NCBI GenBank assembly: GCA_023853785.1
Contig: JAJIRX010001058.1
Coordinates: 18,599-82,598, forward strand
Source of the DNA: Psilocybe azurescens
Taxonomy: Eukaryota; Basidiomycota; Agaricomycetes; Agaricales; Agrocybaceae
Length of the DNA: 64,000 nt
Direction: 5' to 3'
Part shown: piece by piece, positions 35,401 to 48,688 of the stretch
How positions within the stretch are numbered: the stretch's first letter is position 1
Layout of the letters: each line of letters begins with the position of its first letter
The notes under the pieces: model-generated
What the model was told of the DNA's origin: nothing
The model's database searches: none
Seen by the model: only the letters and a program-made list of their open reading frames with translations
Made by a program: the position numbers and the translations under genes

Positions 35401-37100
35401 TGACATCGCTCTTACTGATGAGTCAACTGTGGAGTCTGCTGGTTTCAGTGACTTTGTTCTCTTGAGCAGGTGGATCATTGTGTATGTTGTTGTGTGCTGC
35501 CTATATAAATTCCATATCAGCATTGAATATAACAAACATATATATATTAAAAAAGAAACATATGTCCATCATATAAAGCTCTTGCAAAGTTGAATTCACT
35601 TGAGGTACTGTTAGTGGGCTTCTTCTGTATTCAAAAGAGTAAGCTATACCTTGCAGAGTTAGTCCTGAGGCTTCCATGGGCCTCTGCTACTGCAAAGGGG
35701 TTGACAAAGTTGATTCGCAATGGCCTCTTGCTGAGAAGGGGATTGTTGTTGAACAAGGACTGGTTGGCACTGTTGTTGTTGAGCAAGGCCCAGGGGTGGT
35801 TGATGCTGCTGCTGCTGAGTAAGGCCCAGGGGTTGGTGCTGTTGGCACTGAGCAAGGCCCAGGGGTGGTTGACACTGCTGCTATTAAGAAAGGCCTGGAG
35901 GCACTCAATGTTGATGTTGCTGAACAACAGGAGGAGGTTGATGTTGTTGCTGCTGGACAACAAATGGTGTTGGTGATGCCTTTTCAGTCTCCTTGTTCCA
36001 CTCCACAGAATTGATTCGATGAGGTGATGGGGCTCCTTAAAGGATGGGTCAACCCAATTGACTTTTGTGACCTATGAAGGCTGTAAGACAACATTGAGAT
36101 ATACAACCCTCAGAACACTCACATTGCCACAAACACGCTTGGCAGGAGGAGCCATGTCATTATTAGACAATTCACCTGCAAAATTTTCAAGTTCAGTGGG
36201 CTCAGCACCTGTGCATGTGCCTTGTTGGTGCTTCTGGATCTTTGCCTCAAGGTCCTGACCAATAGCTTGGGCTGCCTTCTGCAGCTGAGCTATGTGACCA
36301 CCTTGGCCATGGGTACTGTGAATTGGCCTACAATTACCGGTAGGAACATTCTCTTTAGTACAAAGATAAGTAAAAATTGGTCCTGTATATTCTGGATTGC
36401 ATACCCTTATTCACTGCCGCTTGAGTGCTATCTGGCACTGATATGCCTGTAACTGCCAGGTTATATTCAAGGTCTGCTGCAGCAGAATATGTATGTAGGG
36501 GACTTAGATGTCTGCTAGTCCAGAACCATTCCAATAATCCCAAACAACACAGATGCAAAGCTTTAGAAATGGTTGGGCTTGAAGAACAGCAAGTAAAAAT
36601 ATTGTGGTACAGCATATATAAGGGGTATAGACATCTGCTAATCCAGATTCACACCAATAGTCCCAAACAATGAGTGAGAGAACATATGCAAAGCTGTAGA
36701 AACAGTTGAGCATGAAGAATGGCAAGCAAAAACAGGAGATAACTCACAGCCCTCTACGTGCTTTGTAAGTTTCTCAGATTCTTCAACAGCTTCACCAGGG
36801 TCATGTATAGGCACAACAATCCCAAAAGATATTAAAATATGTCAGATTTGACCCAGGGCAAGTTGTGCATTGAAAAGCTCCATATCAGCTGTTTTTAAGG
36901 CTGAAATTGCCACTTCTGCCTGGACACACAGCTCCACCTGTTTACGTCAGCATGCAGCCTCCTTTTCTTTGGCTTCTTGCAGCATTGTGTATGCTTGTTC
37001 ATGGCGGGTTAACTAAATGGTTGGTTGAGAGCTGTACCATCACAATGTGAACCGGTAGCATATACTGACACCAAGTTGTGATGCTTGTGATATAGAAGTA
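32000..37100. other. Repeat-derived, low-complexity region, no intact gene
   Basis: This stretch includes a CAG trinucleotide run (32,392-32,424), TATAGCA-rich short repeats (33,040-33,205), CTTTGTCTTTGTCTTCATCC-type tracts (35,320-35,400) and a threefold repeat of an AAGGCCCAGGGG segment (35,784-35,870). Many minus-strand frames are short. One at 33,979-34,179 reads plausibly as protein (TIQTQQTITGAKRGLYSNN) but is not assigned. The whole looks like old mobile-element sequence rich in CA/TG. Confidence 0.4.
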
Positions 37101-37106
37101 GGTGAC

Positions 37107-37654
37107 ATGATTAATTTGAATTCCTTTATATCGAATAAATTGGGTAGCAATCGAAGTAGCAAACAGGAAGAGGTGACAAAAACACCATGTAATAGGGACA
37201 ATAGAGGGTGGATGGCAACATTGGAAGGAGTCAGTCAAGGACTCAAAAAAAGATGGAGAACATTGGAGGAGACAGTAGGATGTAGAAGAAGTGCTCCTAC
37301 ACATCCTCATCTTTATCAACAGAAATGAAGGCAGCCGAAAATGTAAATCCTGTAGATCCTGCTGCCTGGATGGCAATATCGGACTGCTCACATTGACAGC
37401 ATTGGAGGCATGCACAATGCAGCCACTGGTTGTGACCTCTCTTATACCAGTTTGGAGGTATGGAACAAAGTTTGCCTTCAAGCTACTGCATATCATTATC
37501 CCCACAATATCTATCCACATGTAACAATCAATGCCTTTCCACCATCAGAAAAACAGGTGCATGGGCTTTTGACTCAGCAATTGCAAATATGGATCCAAAC
37601 TACATATGGCCTCAAAGTGGACTCAAAGGTGACTTTGAAATTCTAAATCTTTAA
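37107..37654 (+). pseudogene. Mobile-element protein remnant
   Basis: Over two plus-strand frames one reads LEVWNKVCLQATAYHYPHNI, then INAFPPSEKQVHGL, then IANMDPNYIWPQSGLKG. This layout, a variable segment followed by a PPS motif and a WPxSGLxG motif, recalls the tail of large proteins carried by Agaricomycete CACTA-like (Plavaka-type) transposons. The assignment is from memory of the motif only. Frame shifts show it is dead. The remainder of the element was not traced. Confidence 0.3.
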
Positions 37655-40600
37655 AGGACCATCTAATACTATATATCTTAGGACATGCTGTGGTCAATAT
37701 TTGTTTAATTTTTCAAATTGTTCCCATCTCTGCAAAGCTACCTTCCCATCATATCACCAACAGATTTCTTACATATGCACAACATTTTGATATCATTCCT
37801 CAGCCTCCAGTTAGAGGAGCCAGATTCTGAGGTCCAATGTCTCCTTCCTTGGTGTCCTCTCCCTCATGCTCACGCTCATGCTGTTGTTGTTCACATTCAC
37901 ATTCATGCCTCTGCCCCTGTCCCCCTTATAATCATCTCCCTCAACACCCCCACTGAAATGATCCTAATTTGTTTGAGTTTGGATCCGTTTGTGAGGGGGA
38001 GTAGACTCCGTCTATTTTGTGCTATAGGTTGGAGTTTGTAATGAGAAGGGTTAATATTTAATATGTTAAGATTTTTAGGGAGTAAAAAAAGGGACAGGAA
38101 ACAATATGGAATGATGTTCACAGAGGAAGAGAAACAAATTCAGAACATGTGAGGACGATGTGAGATGGAGGGAGCGGGTATCCAACTACCCCTACCAGGC
38201 CTAATCTATGTGTGCTTTATAGTACTCAGTATTTCTAAGGTACAAAATGTAAATGAAATAAAATATAAATCCACGTGTTCTCTAAGCTAAAGCCCAGGGA
38301 ATGTGTGTCCAATGAGCTGGAAGAAACATTAAAATTACACTACAAAGAATATGAAGATTACAGCCAAGCCCTGTGGCGCAATCTTAACCATACATGGTCT
38401 GTCTTGGCGACTGTGGTGTCCCTTTGGTACAAACTCCGGTGTGTGTAATTTCGTTGTCGCTGCGCCATTTGTTATCTTACTGCAATTGAAATGGCTACGA
38501 ATTTTCACATGAAAAATTCCCGATAGGCATTTTGTTGTGGGGATTCCAGTATCTGTTTCCGTCTGCACATCGGTAGCATCCCTTACACCACCTCTCTTCT
38601 CATTGCCTCCTGCTTGAGCATCCATGAGCCACAATTACACATCACTCAGTTACAATTGCAGGTCCCAGATGATGGTTGCTGAGAGCACAGGGGAGTTGTT
38701 GTTGCTTGTGGTGGTGGTGGTGGTGGTGGTGAAGGCAGAGGCAGAGGAGTTGACTGTAGCTGGATCAGCAGAGGAAGAAGAAGCAGATCACATGCTGCCA
38801 ACCAATGTTGGTTGTTCTTGCTCTGCCCTTGACCAAGTTATTGCTGCAGATGGCAGTGGCAGTGGCAACAACAATGAGGTGGATGCCCCTGTTCCTGTCT
38901 CTTCTGTAGCCCACTTTTTCTCAATCCCTCCTGGCCTGCATCAAAATTGAGGCTGGAACAGTGACAGGTGCGGTAGGTGGTCCCACTCCCAGACCTCCAG
39001 CACTGGCAGATGCAGCAGCTGCACCAGGCTGATTATTAGCAGACTGAGAAGGCAAATGTGCTATGTCCACCAGCAGAGCATGTATAACTGAGAGGTATTT
39101 TGAGAACGATGGAAGTTTCACAGGCTGGAAGTAGAATAAAAGAATGCTGTCAGCATATTTGCATGAAAATAGAGATAAGATGACAAAAAAAAGAGAAAAG
39201 AGAATAATGCGCAATGAGATTTCAAAAAGAAAGGGAAAGGAAAGACAGTGTGACAAAAGACAAAGCTCAAGACTCAAAGCACATTTCATACAAATCTAAA
39301 TCCAAGCCCTGCCTGCAACCACAAAAAAAAATAGCAAACCCAAACTATGCCAAAAAAAAAAACTCACCCTCCCACAAGAACATCACCCATTTCCCCCATC
39401 AGACCTCTCCTCAGATTCACATCAAATGTCAAGTCCGTCTTGCCACCATTGAGATATGTGCCCCTTATCCATTGATGCTACAGCCACAATTCATCCTTCC
39501 CAAAGCTCCAATTACACCCAGCAGCTGTCCTCCAATGCCTGCATGCTGCTGCCTATCCATCTCCACACCTGCACCCCCACCATGCATCTGATAAAATGTT
39601 GCTGCTGCTGCTGCTGCTGTTCCACCCTGGCAGCCACCTATGCATCTTTCTCAGTGAACACACACATGACACATGTGGCAACTTTGTGGTGGATGATTGT
39701 TTTGTTGTCTTTGTTGTTTATGATGTCAATGCTAAATTCCTATTTATAGGGAGGAAGAACTGGGAAGGTATGAGTGGATGCCTTGGAGGAAAGAGAGAAA
39801 GGATGAGGGGGGGGATCAAGGAAGGAAGGAAGGCAAGGGACATATAATGATATCATCACTTTTGATTCTTACCAAAAACAGTGGAAATTTTGTACTTATA
39901 TCAAATCTATGTTCAAAAAAGGTATTCTGCCTTAATTCCATCTAAAGAAGTCTATGTTTCATCTGCTGGATACTTCAGAGAGTGCTACTAATAGGACATG
40001 GCATAGAATTTCTTACCTTTCTGCAATATTTCTGCACTTTTGCAAATTTTTTATTCATTGCAAGACATGTTTCTACTCTCTGTAGTCTTTGATTTAAACT
40101 CCCTTTTAATAACTACTGATTTAACCTGAATATAAAGTACTGAATTAACCATGGTATATGAAGTTCTGAAGTAACTCTGTTTTTCAACTACTGATCTAAC
40201 TGGGATGTATCTATTGATTTAACTCTGCTTTTATTGTACTGATCTAACCCCTGTTATGTCTGAAAGGAAGTACTGATTTAACCCTCATTATGTCTTTCAA
40301 AAATACTGATCTAATCTCCATTATGTCTTAAGGGCCTGTTTGGCTGCACCATCTCACAGATGCTTCCGAAGCACTCTCAAAGACGAGCAAGCAGCCAAAG
40401 ACTGGCTTCGGTGGTCTCTACGTGTGGATGGACCACTTTTCTTCAAAGACACCCTCACTGATGGGTTCTCCGATTGGACACAAAGATCCAGCATGTCAAG
40501 TAAGTGGATATACATCACCATGACAGAATACAAATACTGATATATATAAAGTTTCCTGGAGGTCGTTACTTTCCCCTTTCATTATCCGGCCTTGCCACCC

Positions 40601-41700
40601 CTCTCCTTAGCCTTAGGGCTGGCTCAACCTCCGATAATGGATAACCCAAAGGCCTTGTCGCATTGATCATGGCAGCAGTAAGTACAGCTAAAGTGATGAT
40701 CAATCTTCAGCTGTAGCTAATTCACTTTTATTTTAGTTTGAGTGTGCTGTCAGACACCTTTCCAAGCCATCCACCAAGCCGAAGGAGTTTTCAAAGCCAT
40801 TTTGGGGATCGCAAGTTAGAACATATTACGATGGCTTTCATGGAGCGAATGGCATCATGGGAGCTCGCTGGAAAGAATTGGTGGAAGCTTGTTTGGAATG
40901 CTCAGAGTAGAGCGTGAACAATACACATGATACTGATTTGTCTATCTTAGACAATGACCGTGCTCAAGTCTTCAATTTCTGTGGCCCAGTCAAATCCCAT
41001 GCTTGATCCTACGTTTCATACTCCTACAGTCTTAATACTTTCCAAAATTATTTGATTATAAATCCTGTAGATACACGCTTCACTTTTTCCCACCTTTTCC
41101 GCTGTTTCTTTTCCTTGAACAGCACGAAAAATAGCTAGCTTTTTGGATTAGACACCTATCTTTTGGACTCGCTCCTTTTTCACTTGTACAAGCGGAAAAA
41201 AGCTATTTGTTAGACTGCTGATGGCCTACCCTCCATCCCTCCCCACCACCTCACCCCACCTGCCCAATCCTAAAGCTCAGCCAACCATAGCCCACCCAAC
41301 ACACTCGCTGGAATAACCACCAGCGTCAACACACAATAGCTCCAAAACAGTCCAATTAATGAGCTGCCTGATGCGCTGGCGGACGTGATCTGCGCGAGGG
41401 TGGGCGTGGGCAGAGATCAGAGCAGAATGCTATTGACAACAGTGAATACAGGGAGGCTTATAAAAATAATCGTGTTGCGAATAGTAGGAGGAGAAAGGGG
41501 AGATAAAGGGGAAAGTGAAGTGGAGGGAAAGAGGAAGAACGGTCGAGAGATCGTGGTCAAATGAACAAGTCCGCAATCAAATGACAAAATACGGAAGGAT
41601 ATCAAATTTCCCATATAAATGCGAGGAAAAGACAGGGCGCATATATTCAAAAGAAACAAAAGGAAATCACTCACTGCTCAAACACAGCACACCAATTGCT
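37655..41700. other. Low-complexity DNA, no gene seen
   Basis: The region contains GTGGTG (38,706-38,731) and GCT (39,598-39,621) trinucleotide runs and repeated phrases such as TACTGATTTAAC / TACTGATCTAACC (40,110-40,320, at least seven related copies). A short insert starting GGGCCTGTTTGGC at 40,331 has the look of a MITE end, but no partner was found. From 41,100 the sequence becomes more balanced, leading into the next gene. Confidence 0.35.
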
Positions 41701-41730
41701 CTTTTTCATCTAGCTCAGCTTCCTACCATC

Positions 41731-43052
41731 CTACCTATGTCCTTTCCTATTGTGATCGCACTTCTTCTGCTTCACACTCGCTTTCCCAAAGCCAAATAGG
41801 TTTTCTTCTGCTCCTGTTCCTTCCTCCACTCTCCATCCTCTTGCCTCCTCCCCGCCCCGAATATACACCCAAAGCACAACAAGCGTCACCGGCACTACAC
41901 GCTTCCCACATGTCTTGACCGCCCCATTCACAGACCGTAACGACAAATTTGAATGCACGAGCGCCCTTAAACCATGCACGCTGTCCTCTCCCTTGTTGGT
42001 GAAGTCTACAAGGAGCGGTGTGCACTCACCGTCGCAATCGATATCCTGTGCACTCACCGTCGCGAATCGACATCCAGTCCAAACATGGAGGCTGATGGAG
42101 TGATTATGGATGAGATGGCAAGTGGTGCGAGGATCATGTCGGGACGCCGAAAGGAGGCATACGCCGTAGCTGTGTCGAACCTGTGATTTCATAGAAGGGA
42201 GGGAAGAGCTGGTGGGTGTATGCGGGTAAGGATCATAGTGCAAGCGTCGAAAGGATGCGGAAGGGAAGGGGGAGACGAGAGGGGGAGGGAATAGGTAGGT
42301 TACGGGTACATGCTAAAAGAACAAGAGAAAATCCACATACCACAACCCCAGGCGTACTGTACATCGTCAAATATGTCAATACCCTCCCGAGAATTGCGTT
42401 CTAGTTGTCATCCAAGCTCTATGCGAGATGACGAGGCTATGCATCAGCGCAATGGAGAGCGCGATGGAGTTTGTGCACATCGCAGTGGCCATGATGAAGC
42501 TCCTAGATACATGTGGATGTGTGAGTTTGGATATATTAGGTGTAAATGGGTGGAGGAGTGAGATTAATAAGCGAAATGACAGCGGGTAAGGATGTATTCA
42601 TGGGTGAGATACAAGGGAATATGCATGGATGGAAGGCAAATAGGAATGGGAAAGAAGGAAATAATGACCAACACAAGGAGAGAGATGTGGGCGATATACC
42701 TCTGCGACTTTCTCAATACGAACGTCTATCCCAAACCCGACTACGACCATTGAGGTGCCGGTGATGACGATGAACCACATCGGTATCACCTAGAGTTTCT
42801 TTGTCAAGCCAACGTAAGTCTCGTCACGAATCGTGAACCATATGATGACGGAAAGCAAGAGAAAGAATGTGTATGTCAGATACGACAGATAACAAAACCG
42901 GTATAAATACACAATAAGTAGCTCCAAAATGTCGTCTGGCTGATGAGCCGCGTGAAGCGCCCGGTGGACATAATCTAAGTAATGGTTAGCGCACGGGGAG
43001 CAGAGAAGGAAGGTGTCGACGACACCCAATATCGGACTGTCAGAAGGAGAGT
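41731..43052 (-). pseudogene. Multi-pass membrane protein, fragmentary
   Basis: The best exon (43,052-42,790) reads SPILGVVDTFLLCSPCANHY, a hydrophilic patch (HAAHQPDD), then a long hydrophobic run (LLIVYLYRFCYLSYLTYTFF) and FTIRDETYVGLTKKL. An in-frame TAG follows and the frame continues with IPMWFIVITGTSMVVVGFGI before a GTATAT donor. Further hydrophobic exons are likely at 42,490-42,400 (MATAMCTNSIALSIALMHSL) and 42,170-42,060 (DMILAPLAISSIITPSASMF). At least four membrane segments result. I do not recognise the family; a fungal receptor or transporter-like protein is possible. The internal stop suggests a decayed gene. Confidence 0.45.
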
Positions 43053-43119
43053 TTGTTAGTGAATATCTCGCCTCCCAATAGCAACATTAAGTAGAGATGC
43101 TATCAAAGTTCACCAAATA

Positions 43120-44160
43120 TCAAGGCATGCGCCAGGTTAGACCTGTTCGCAGAGCGTATGGTATTGGTATGTAAGAGTGATTGGAATGTCCAAGTCGCGC
43201 TTGGCGGCATCGTGCTTCCCGGCATCTCGCTTCCAAGCTGCCTGAGCTTGCTTCCCGCACTTTGCTGAGTGATGTCGGCAAGGACAACTCGTTATCGTCA
43301 CTACATACTCTCATCATTCTCCTCCCTGCCATGCCGCACACACATTTGCCGGTCTTACCGTGAATGCTGATCTTGCGTGCTGTCCAGCATTGTTGGTCCC
43401 CCCTCCCCCCCCCTCATCATCTAGAAGACGACTGCATGCTGGCCACCGCTTTACACCGGGAACGCAGTTGGCAAACAGTTGTGTTCAAGGTAACGGGCGC
43501 ACCCTCTCCTCCCTGGCATCCAGCAAATGCACATTCAACGGTCTCACCGTGAATGCCTCTAGACAACGTGCTTTTAATTCCATTTCTAGCCTGCAAATCT
43601 TCTGTCGTTCCCGACATATCTCCTGCCTGTCCGCGCTTCGCCTCTCTGGATACAGCGGAACCGCCGCCGCCTTCTCGACCTTTCCATAGTCAACCTGCTA
43701 CTACCAGATGTATGGGAGCGTGATCGCCTACTGCGCCTGTCGCTGTTCCGGCCCTCGATTTCCGACAGAAGCGAGGGAAAAGAGAGGCAGAATGAGAGAG
43801 AAGGTCGACGGAAGGGGCAGGGACGTCCACGTTGTTGTTCTCGTCGCCGCCACTTGCAGTAACAACTTCGTCTGGAGCGGAGCAATATCGCCGAACAACC
43901 GACGGCCATTGGCACCACGTCGCCCACTTCTTCCGCGGTCAAGCGAGCACACAACATCGCTAAGATGCGCAACATCGAGGGTATGTGCTGCAGAAGCGGG
44001 AACTTAATGTTAGTCTGCCTGCCTTGGACTAGATGTGTCTGAGACGCTGACATTGCTCTGTCTAGGTCCAGAGCGCCTGCTGGTGTCTCTGCTCCTCGCA
44101 TCCCGCTCTCCGACAACCAGCACTGCTATTTCTTCCTTCGTCTTTCGCCTCCCTCATAAT
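43120..44160 (-). other. Coiled-coil exon with duplicated splice boundary, unresolved gene
   Basis: One minus-strand frame (43,686-43,490) reads RQEICRERQKICRLEMELKA, a strong coiled coil, and ends in GCATTCACG then GTGAGA, a plausible donor. A similar block with GTAAGA is found at 43,315-43,372, so the exon/intron boundary has been duplicated. Upstream (44,160-43,730) frames are Arg- and Ser-rich. No family is recognised. Confidence 0.3.
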
Positions 44161-44762
44161 GTGCACGGTACTGGTCTGCCCTTCTCACAAATCCACCTGC
44201 ACGCTCGTACCTCGGCCCCCATCAATTCAGCTGATGGTCTATTCCTGCCACCGTGGTGTGGGTCCCCCATCGACTCGGCCACCAGCAGTTTAACTACACA
44301 GTCCACCCTCCCATCCACTCCATAAGCACATGTACACGACCAGCATTTGAACACATCACGTACCATCATTCCGACTGCTGTACACACTTTTGTGAAATGC
44401 AAGCGTGAACTGTGCTCGCTTTCCCAGCGTGTGTGCGCACTTAGAATGTAGGCACCATTTGTACACGCAGGCCCAACTATTTGTGCACGCAGATAGGTAA
44501 ACGGTAAAGAATTAACTTGACGAACAGAGAGGCTGTGGGTACTTACTTTGAGGTGAAAATCTATAGGGCCTCGGCCGCCGGTGAGCTCGTAGTTCATGTC
44601 TCTGCCGTGTTGTGCGCTGTAGTCAGTAACGTAGTATACTTTCAGAATATGGAACCCCTTTTAACACTAATTTTGCGCTCATTTTCGTTGTACAAGTTTA
44701 TTTTCTACATTGCAAAACCCACTGTAAGATCGAGGTTAGTCGTTGTTTAGAGAGGAAAGATA

Positions 44763-45471
44763 GAAAAGACTTACCAGTACTAAAGGCACCTCATGCCTGG
44801 GTACTTCGCCTGAACATCTCGAAATGTCATCCGTATCCAAACAGCCCTATCCTTCTCCGGCATAAATACACTGCCAGTGACCCTAACGCCGTCGACGATG
44901 TGCAGCGACGTGATGTACCGCACGTCGGGTCCCCCGACCCGAAGATTTTCGCCGTATAGTGCGGCTCAGGGCATGACGGGCTCGAATGCCTGCTGGAGCT
45001 GGACAACACACGATAGGAAAAAGAAAATAGAAAGGAAGATAAGACTTACATGACAACTACCCTGCCGGTGTCGACGGGAAGATCGCATCGAACGATACGG
45101 AGCGCCTCGAACGTCTTGGCGCGCAATTCGTTGCGCATGATAGCCGTCAGCGCCCGGTCGCTCCAAAGTGATAAATTTGAAAAAACATCTAAAGTGGGTT
45201 GAGGTCTATACGCATTATAACAGAAAAAGAATACTTACCTTTCGAGGACGGTTGGCGGACCTGAGGAAAGAGGAGCACGCGTTCATCTGCGCGTTTTATT
45301 GCCAGCCGAATTTGGAAATCAAACATGTTGGAGCGCCTTGGGTGATTAAAGGGTAACTTATGGACAACTGATGAGCGAAAAATTGTGTGAGTTGAAGATT
45401 GCACTTACAAGACAAAGTGGGGGCATAGTGTGCGTCAGCGAACTCCCTGGAAGCATATCGCCGAGGGGCCA
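44763..45471 (-). CDS. Small intron-containing gene, unknown function
   Basis: The start is ATG in CAGGATGGCCCC at about 45,471 and the first exon reads MAPRRYASREFADAHYAPTL up to a GTAAGT donor at 45,409. Exon 2 reads NHPRRSNMFDFQIRLAIKRA and ends at GTAAGT (45,240). Exon 3 reads WSDRALTAIMRNELRAKTFE and ends at GTAAGT (45,051). The next exon is split between two frames (PEPHYTAKIFGSG and ITSLHIVDGVRVTGSVFMPE), again suggesting an indel near 44,940, and closes at TAG after KYPGMRCL. The product would be near 170 residues, soluble and basic at its start. No family is recognised. Its promoter and first exon are repeated in the adjoining 250-bp array. Confidence 0.5.
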
Positions 45472-46822
45472 TCCTGCTGAACCAGAGAGAGCACGTACAG
45501 ATTAGATCTGTTACGCCGCATCACCGTCCAATTTGTGGGTTAGACCCGCACACGAACGATGATTCTGACTGAAGATGATTGATGGTGCACGATTGAGCTC
45601 TGCGAACGAGGAAATTTTATAAATTGAGCTTTTAAATCAATAGACCATTGCACTTACGAGGAAAATTGGGGGCTTGGTGCACGCCGCGAACTACCCCGGA
45701 AGCATGTCGTCGTAAGGGCTATTCTGCTGAGCCAGAGTGCGCACGTACAGATTAGATCTGTTACGCCGCATCACCGTCCAATTTGTGGGTTAGACCCGCA
45801 AACGAACGATGATTCTGACTGAAGATGATTGATGGTGCACGATTGAGCTCTGCGAACGAGGAAATTTTATAAATTGAGCTTTTTAATCAATAGACGATTG
45901 AACTTACGAGGCAAATTGGTGGCTTAATGCACGTCACGAACTCCCTGGAAGCAAGCGATCGTAAGGACCAATCTTCTGAGCCAGAGTGAGCACGTACAGA
46001 TTAGATCTGTGATGCCGCATCACCGTCCAATGTGTGGGTTAGACCCGCACACCTAATGATGATTCTGACTGAAGATGATTGATGATGCACGATTGAGCTC
46101 TGCGAACGAGGAAATTTTATAAATTGAGCTTTTTAATCAATAGACGATTGAACTTACGAGGCAAATTGGTGGCTTAATGCACGTCACGAACTCCCTGGAA
46201 GCAAGCGATCGTAAGGACCAATCTTCTGAGCCAGAGTGAGCACGTACAGATTAGATCTGTGATGCCGCATCACCGTCCAATGTGTGGGTTAGACCCGCAC
46301 ACGAATGATGATTCTGACTGAAGATGATTGATGATGCACGATTGAGCTCTGTGAACGAAGAAATTTTATAAATTGAGCTTTTTAATCAACAGACGGTTTC
46401 ATTTACAAGGCAAATTGGGGGTTTGGTGCACATCGCGAACTACCCGGAAGCATGTCGTCGTAAGGGCCATTCTGCTGAGCCAGAGTGCGCACGTACAGAT
46501 TATATCTGTTACGCCGCATCACCGTCCAATGTGTGGGTTAGACCCGCACACGAATGATGATTCTGACTGAAGATGATTGATGATGCACGATTGAGCTCTG
46601 TGAACGAGGAAATTTTATAAATTGAGCTTTTTAATCAATAGACGATTGCACTTACGAGGCAAATTGGTGGCTTAATGCACGTCACGAACTCCCTGGAAGC
46701 AAGCGATCGTAAGGACCATTCTGCTGAGCCAGAGTGCGCACGTACAGATTATATCTGTTACGCCGCATCACCGTCCAATGTGTGGGTTAGACTCGCACAC
46801 GAACGATGATTCTGACTGAAAG
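45400..46822 (-). repeat. 250-bp tandem array repeating a promoter and first exon
   Basis: The units, about 249-250 bp each, are placed by the palindrome ACAGATTAGATCTGT at 45,497, 45,747, 45,996, 46,246, 46,495 and 46,744 (the last two read ACAGATTATATCTGT). On the minus strand each unit holds the upstream region, the first-exon equivalent and a GTAAGT or GTAAAT donor. The ATG is kept at 45,471 and in the units near 46,468 and 46,717, and lost (ATA or ATT) in the others. Other constant parts are GGGTTAGACCCGCAC and TTTTATAAATTGAGC. Confidence 0.8.
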
Positions 46823-48350
46823 AGGACTGTAAAGGAATTGGCACACGATTGAACGCCCATTATGTGGCTTTATTTGACTATTTGGCTATAGCATCGATGC
46901 CAAATACTGTGATCGCGGCTGCCTGTCGTTGTTAATTACGTGACTTTATTTGGTTGTTTAGCTGCAGCGTCCCCAAAACCGCTATGCCCCGCGATTTGGA
47001 CTTCGCCATCTCTCTCACCTACCATATAGTCTACGTACAGGTCTCACCTGGCGCACGACTTGGCTGTGGGTGGCCCCCGATACTCTCTTGTTAAAATCGT
47101 CATCATCCATATCTGCAGCGTAGCTGGTCCCATCCGTGCGTATACCCAAGATTGCTATTGAGATGCGAATGTGCCGAGGGACATGCATGGGCTGGATGAT
47201 GGCGAGTGCTTCCTCATTTTATATCTGAGTTTTGAGTCACCAACAAGCATAGTATATGTCTCACTTGTGCGTATCGTGAGGTTGAAAGTACTCGCCTCGC
47301 GGGTACGCCGTCTCGTGATAAGGAGACGCCACCACGTGTTTACTTCCCTAGCACCTTACTTTACTGACTATAACTTGTACCACGACCGACTGCATAGGCG
47401 GTCAACACAAATTTTACCTTACCCATTCATCATCTACCGAACATCTCTAAAATCCCACCTACCCATCACCTTCAGAGTTGGTTAATCCTTATATTGGTCA
47501 CAAGGCTATACGTATAATAGGTAGAGTAGAATACCATAGCGGAGCGAAGTGGGGTCACCCTTCAGCATTGCCATCGGTCCTCTACGCCCTGCAGATGATG
47601 CGGTCAACCTCTCCACCCCCGCCTCACTACCTTACTGCTTCCACCTCTTGTTACAAGGCGCTGACGCACCGTCCTCGAGACTAATTTTTGCATCCTTGAT
47701 GTGCTTCGGCCATCTTTGTTTGTGAGGACGAAGTCGTGCTCGCTTTTTCGCTGTGCCTTTTGTACTGACCACATGGATGATGATGTCGTGAGCTGCGCCG
47801 CATCAGGTCTCACCTCTGCGTATCGTAAGAACGATTCGTACTCCCTTTCTCGCCCCCTCGCCCCTTGCTCTCTAGCCTCACCAGTGATTACTCACGTACC
47901 GGATAGCGAGTGCTTCCTCCTTTCATGTCTGAATTTTGGCTCACCAACAAGCACGCCATATTGCAATGCGTAAGATCCTACGTATGTGTATCGTGAGGTC
48001 GATTACAGTACCATGCACTCTCTTTGGCCTCAGCAGCGAACGCTTGGTGGACGAACTTGTTGACTGTAGCGCATCAGGTCTCATCTGTAACTTCGGATTA
48101 GCAGTGCATCAGGTCTCACCTGTAGCGTATTGCGAGGACGAATTGTCCTCGCGTTTTCACTCTGGCCTCACCAGGGATCAGTCACACTCTACCTCGTATT
48201 TACAGTGCATCAGGTCTCACCTGTGCATATCGTGGGGTCTAATATTTGCATCCTCGATGTGCTTCGGCCATCCTCATTTGTGAGAATGAGTCGTGCTCTC
48301 ATTGCCGCTGTGCCTTTCGCACACCGAATTATAAATTGATACACAGAAAC
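46823..48350. repeat. Degenerate hairpin-rich repeats, no gene
   Basis: Phrases such as GCATCAGGTCTCACCTGTG and CGTATCGTGAGG recur irregularly (47,275, 47,800, 48,080, 48,105, 48,205). They are associated with palindromic hairpins, the clearest being GCGAGGACGAATTGTCCTCG at 48,132. Reading frames here are short and contain only repeat phrases. Confidence 0.5.
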
Positions 48351-48688
48351 TATGTAGTACAAGACATTGCGTGCGTGGGTCTATTGATGTATATCTTAGG
48401 CATTAAAGTTGGGTAAAAATATGTGTAATAAAAGCAATAGTACGCACAAAGGAAGGTACACAAACTTTACAGGACGGGCGAAGAAAAATGAAACTCGGCC
48501 AGACTGAATGGTGGGGCTATAAAATGAGCACGTGTATATACAAAGTAGGCGCAGTGAGGAGGATGGAAATAGAGCCGAGATGGCAAACTCATATACATGA
48601 ACCGTATGAAGTCTATTGTCATCCACCCTACCATGTCGGCGAATCACTATTCGGGTTGATAATAATGCAAGGTGCAGGTGCCTTCTCG

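Noticed and set aside
40331..40560. MITE starting GGGCCTGTTTGG
   Set aside because: No matching inverted terminus or target duplication could be found nearby.
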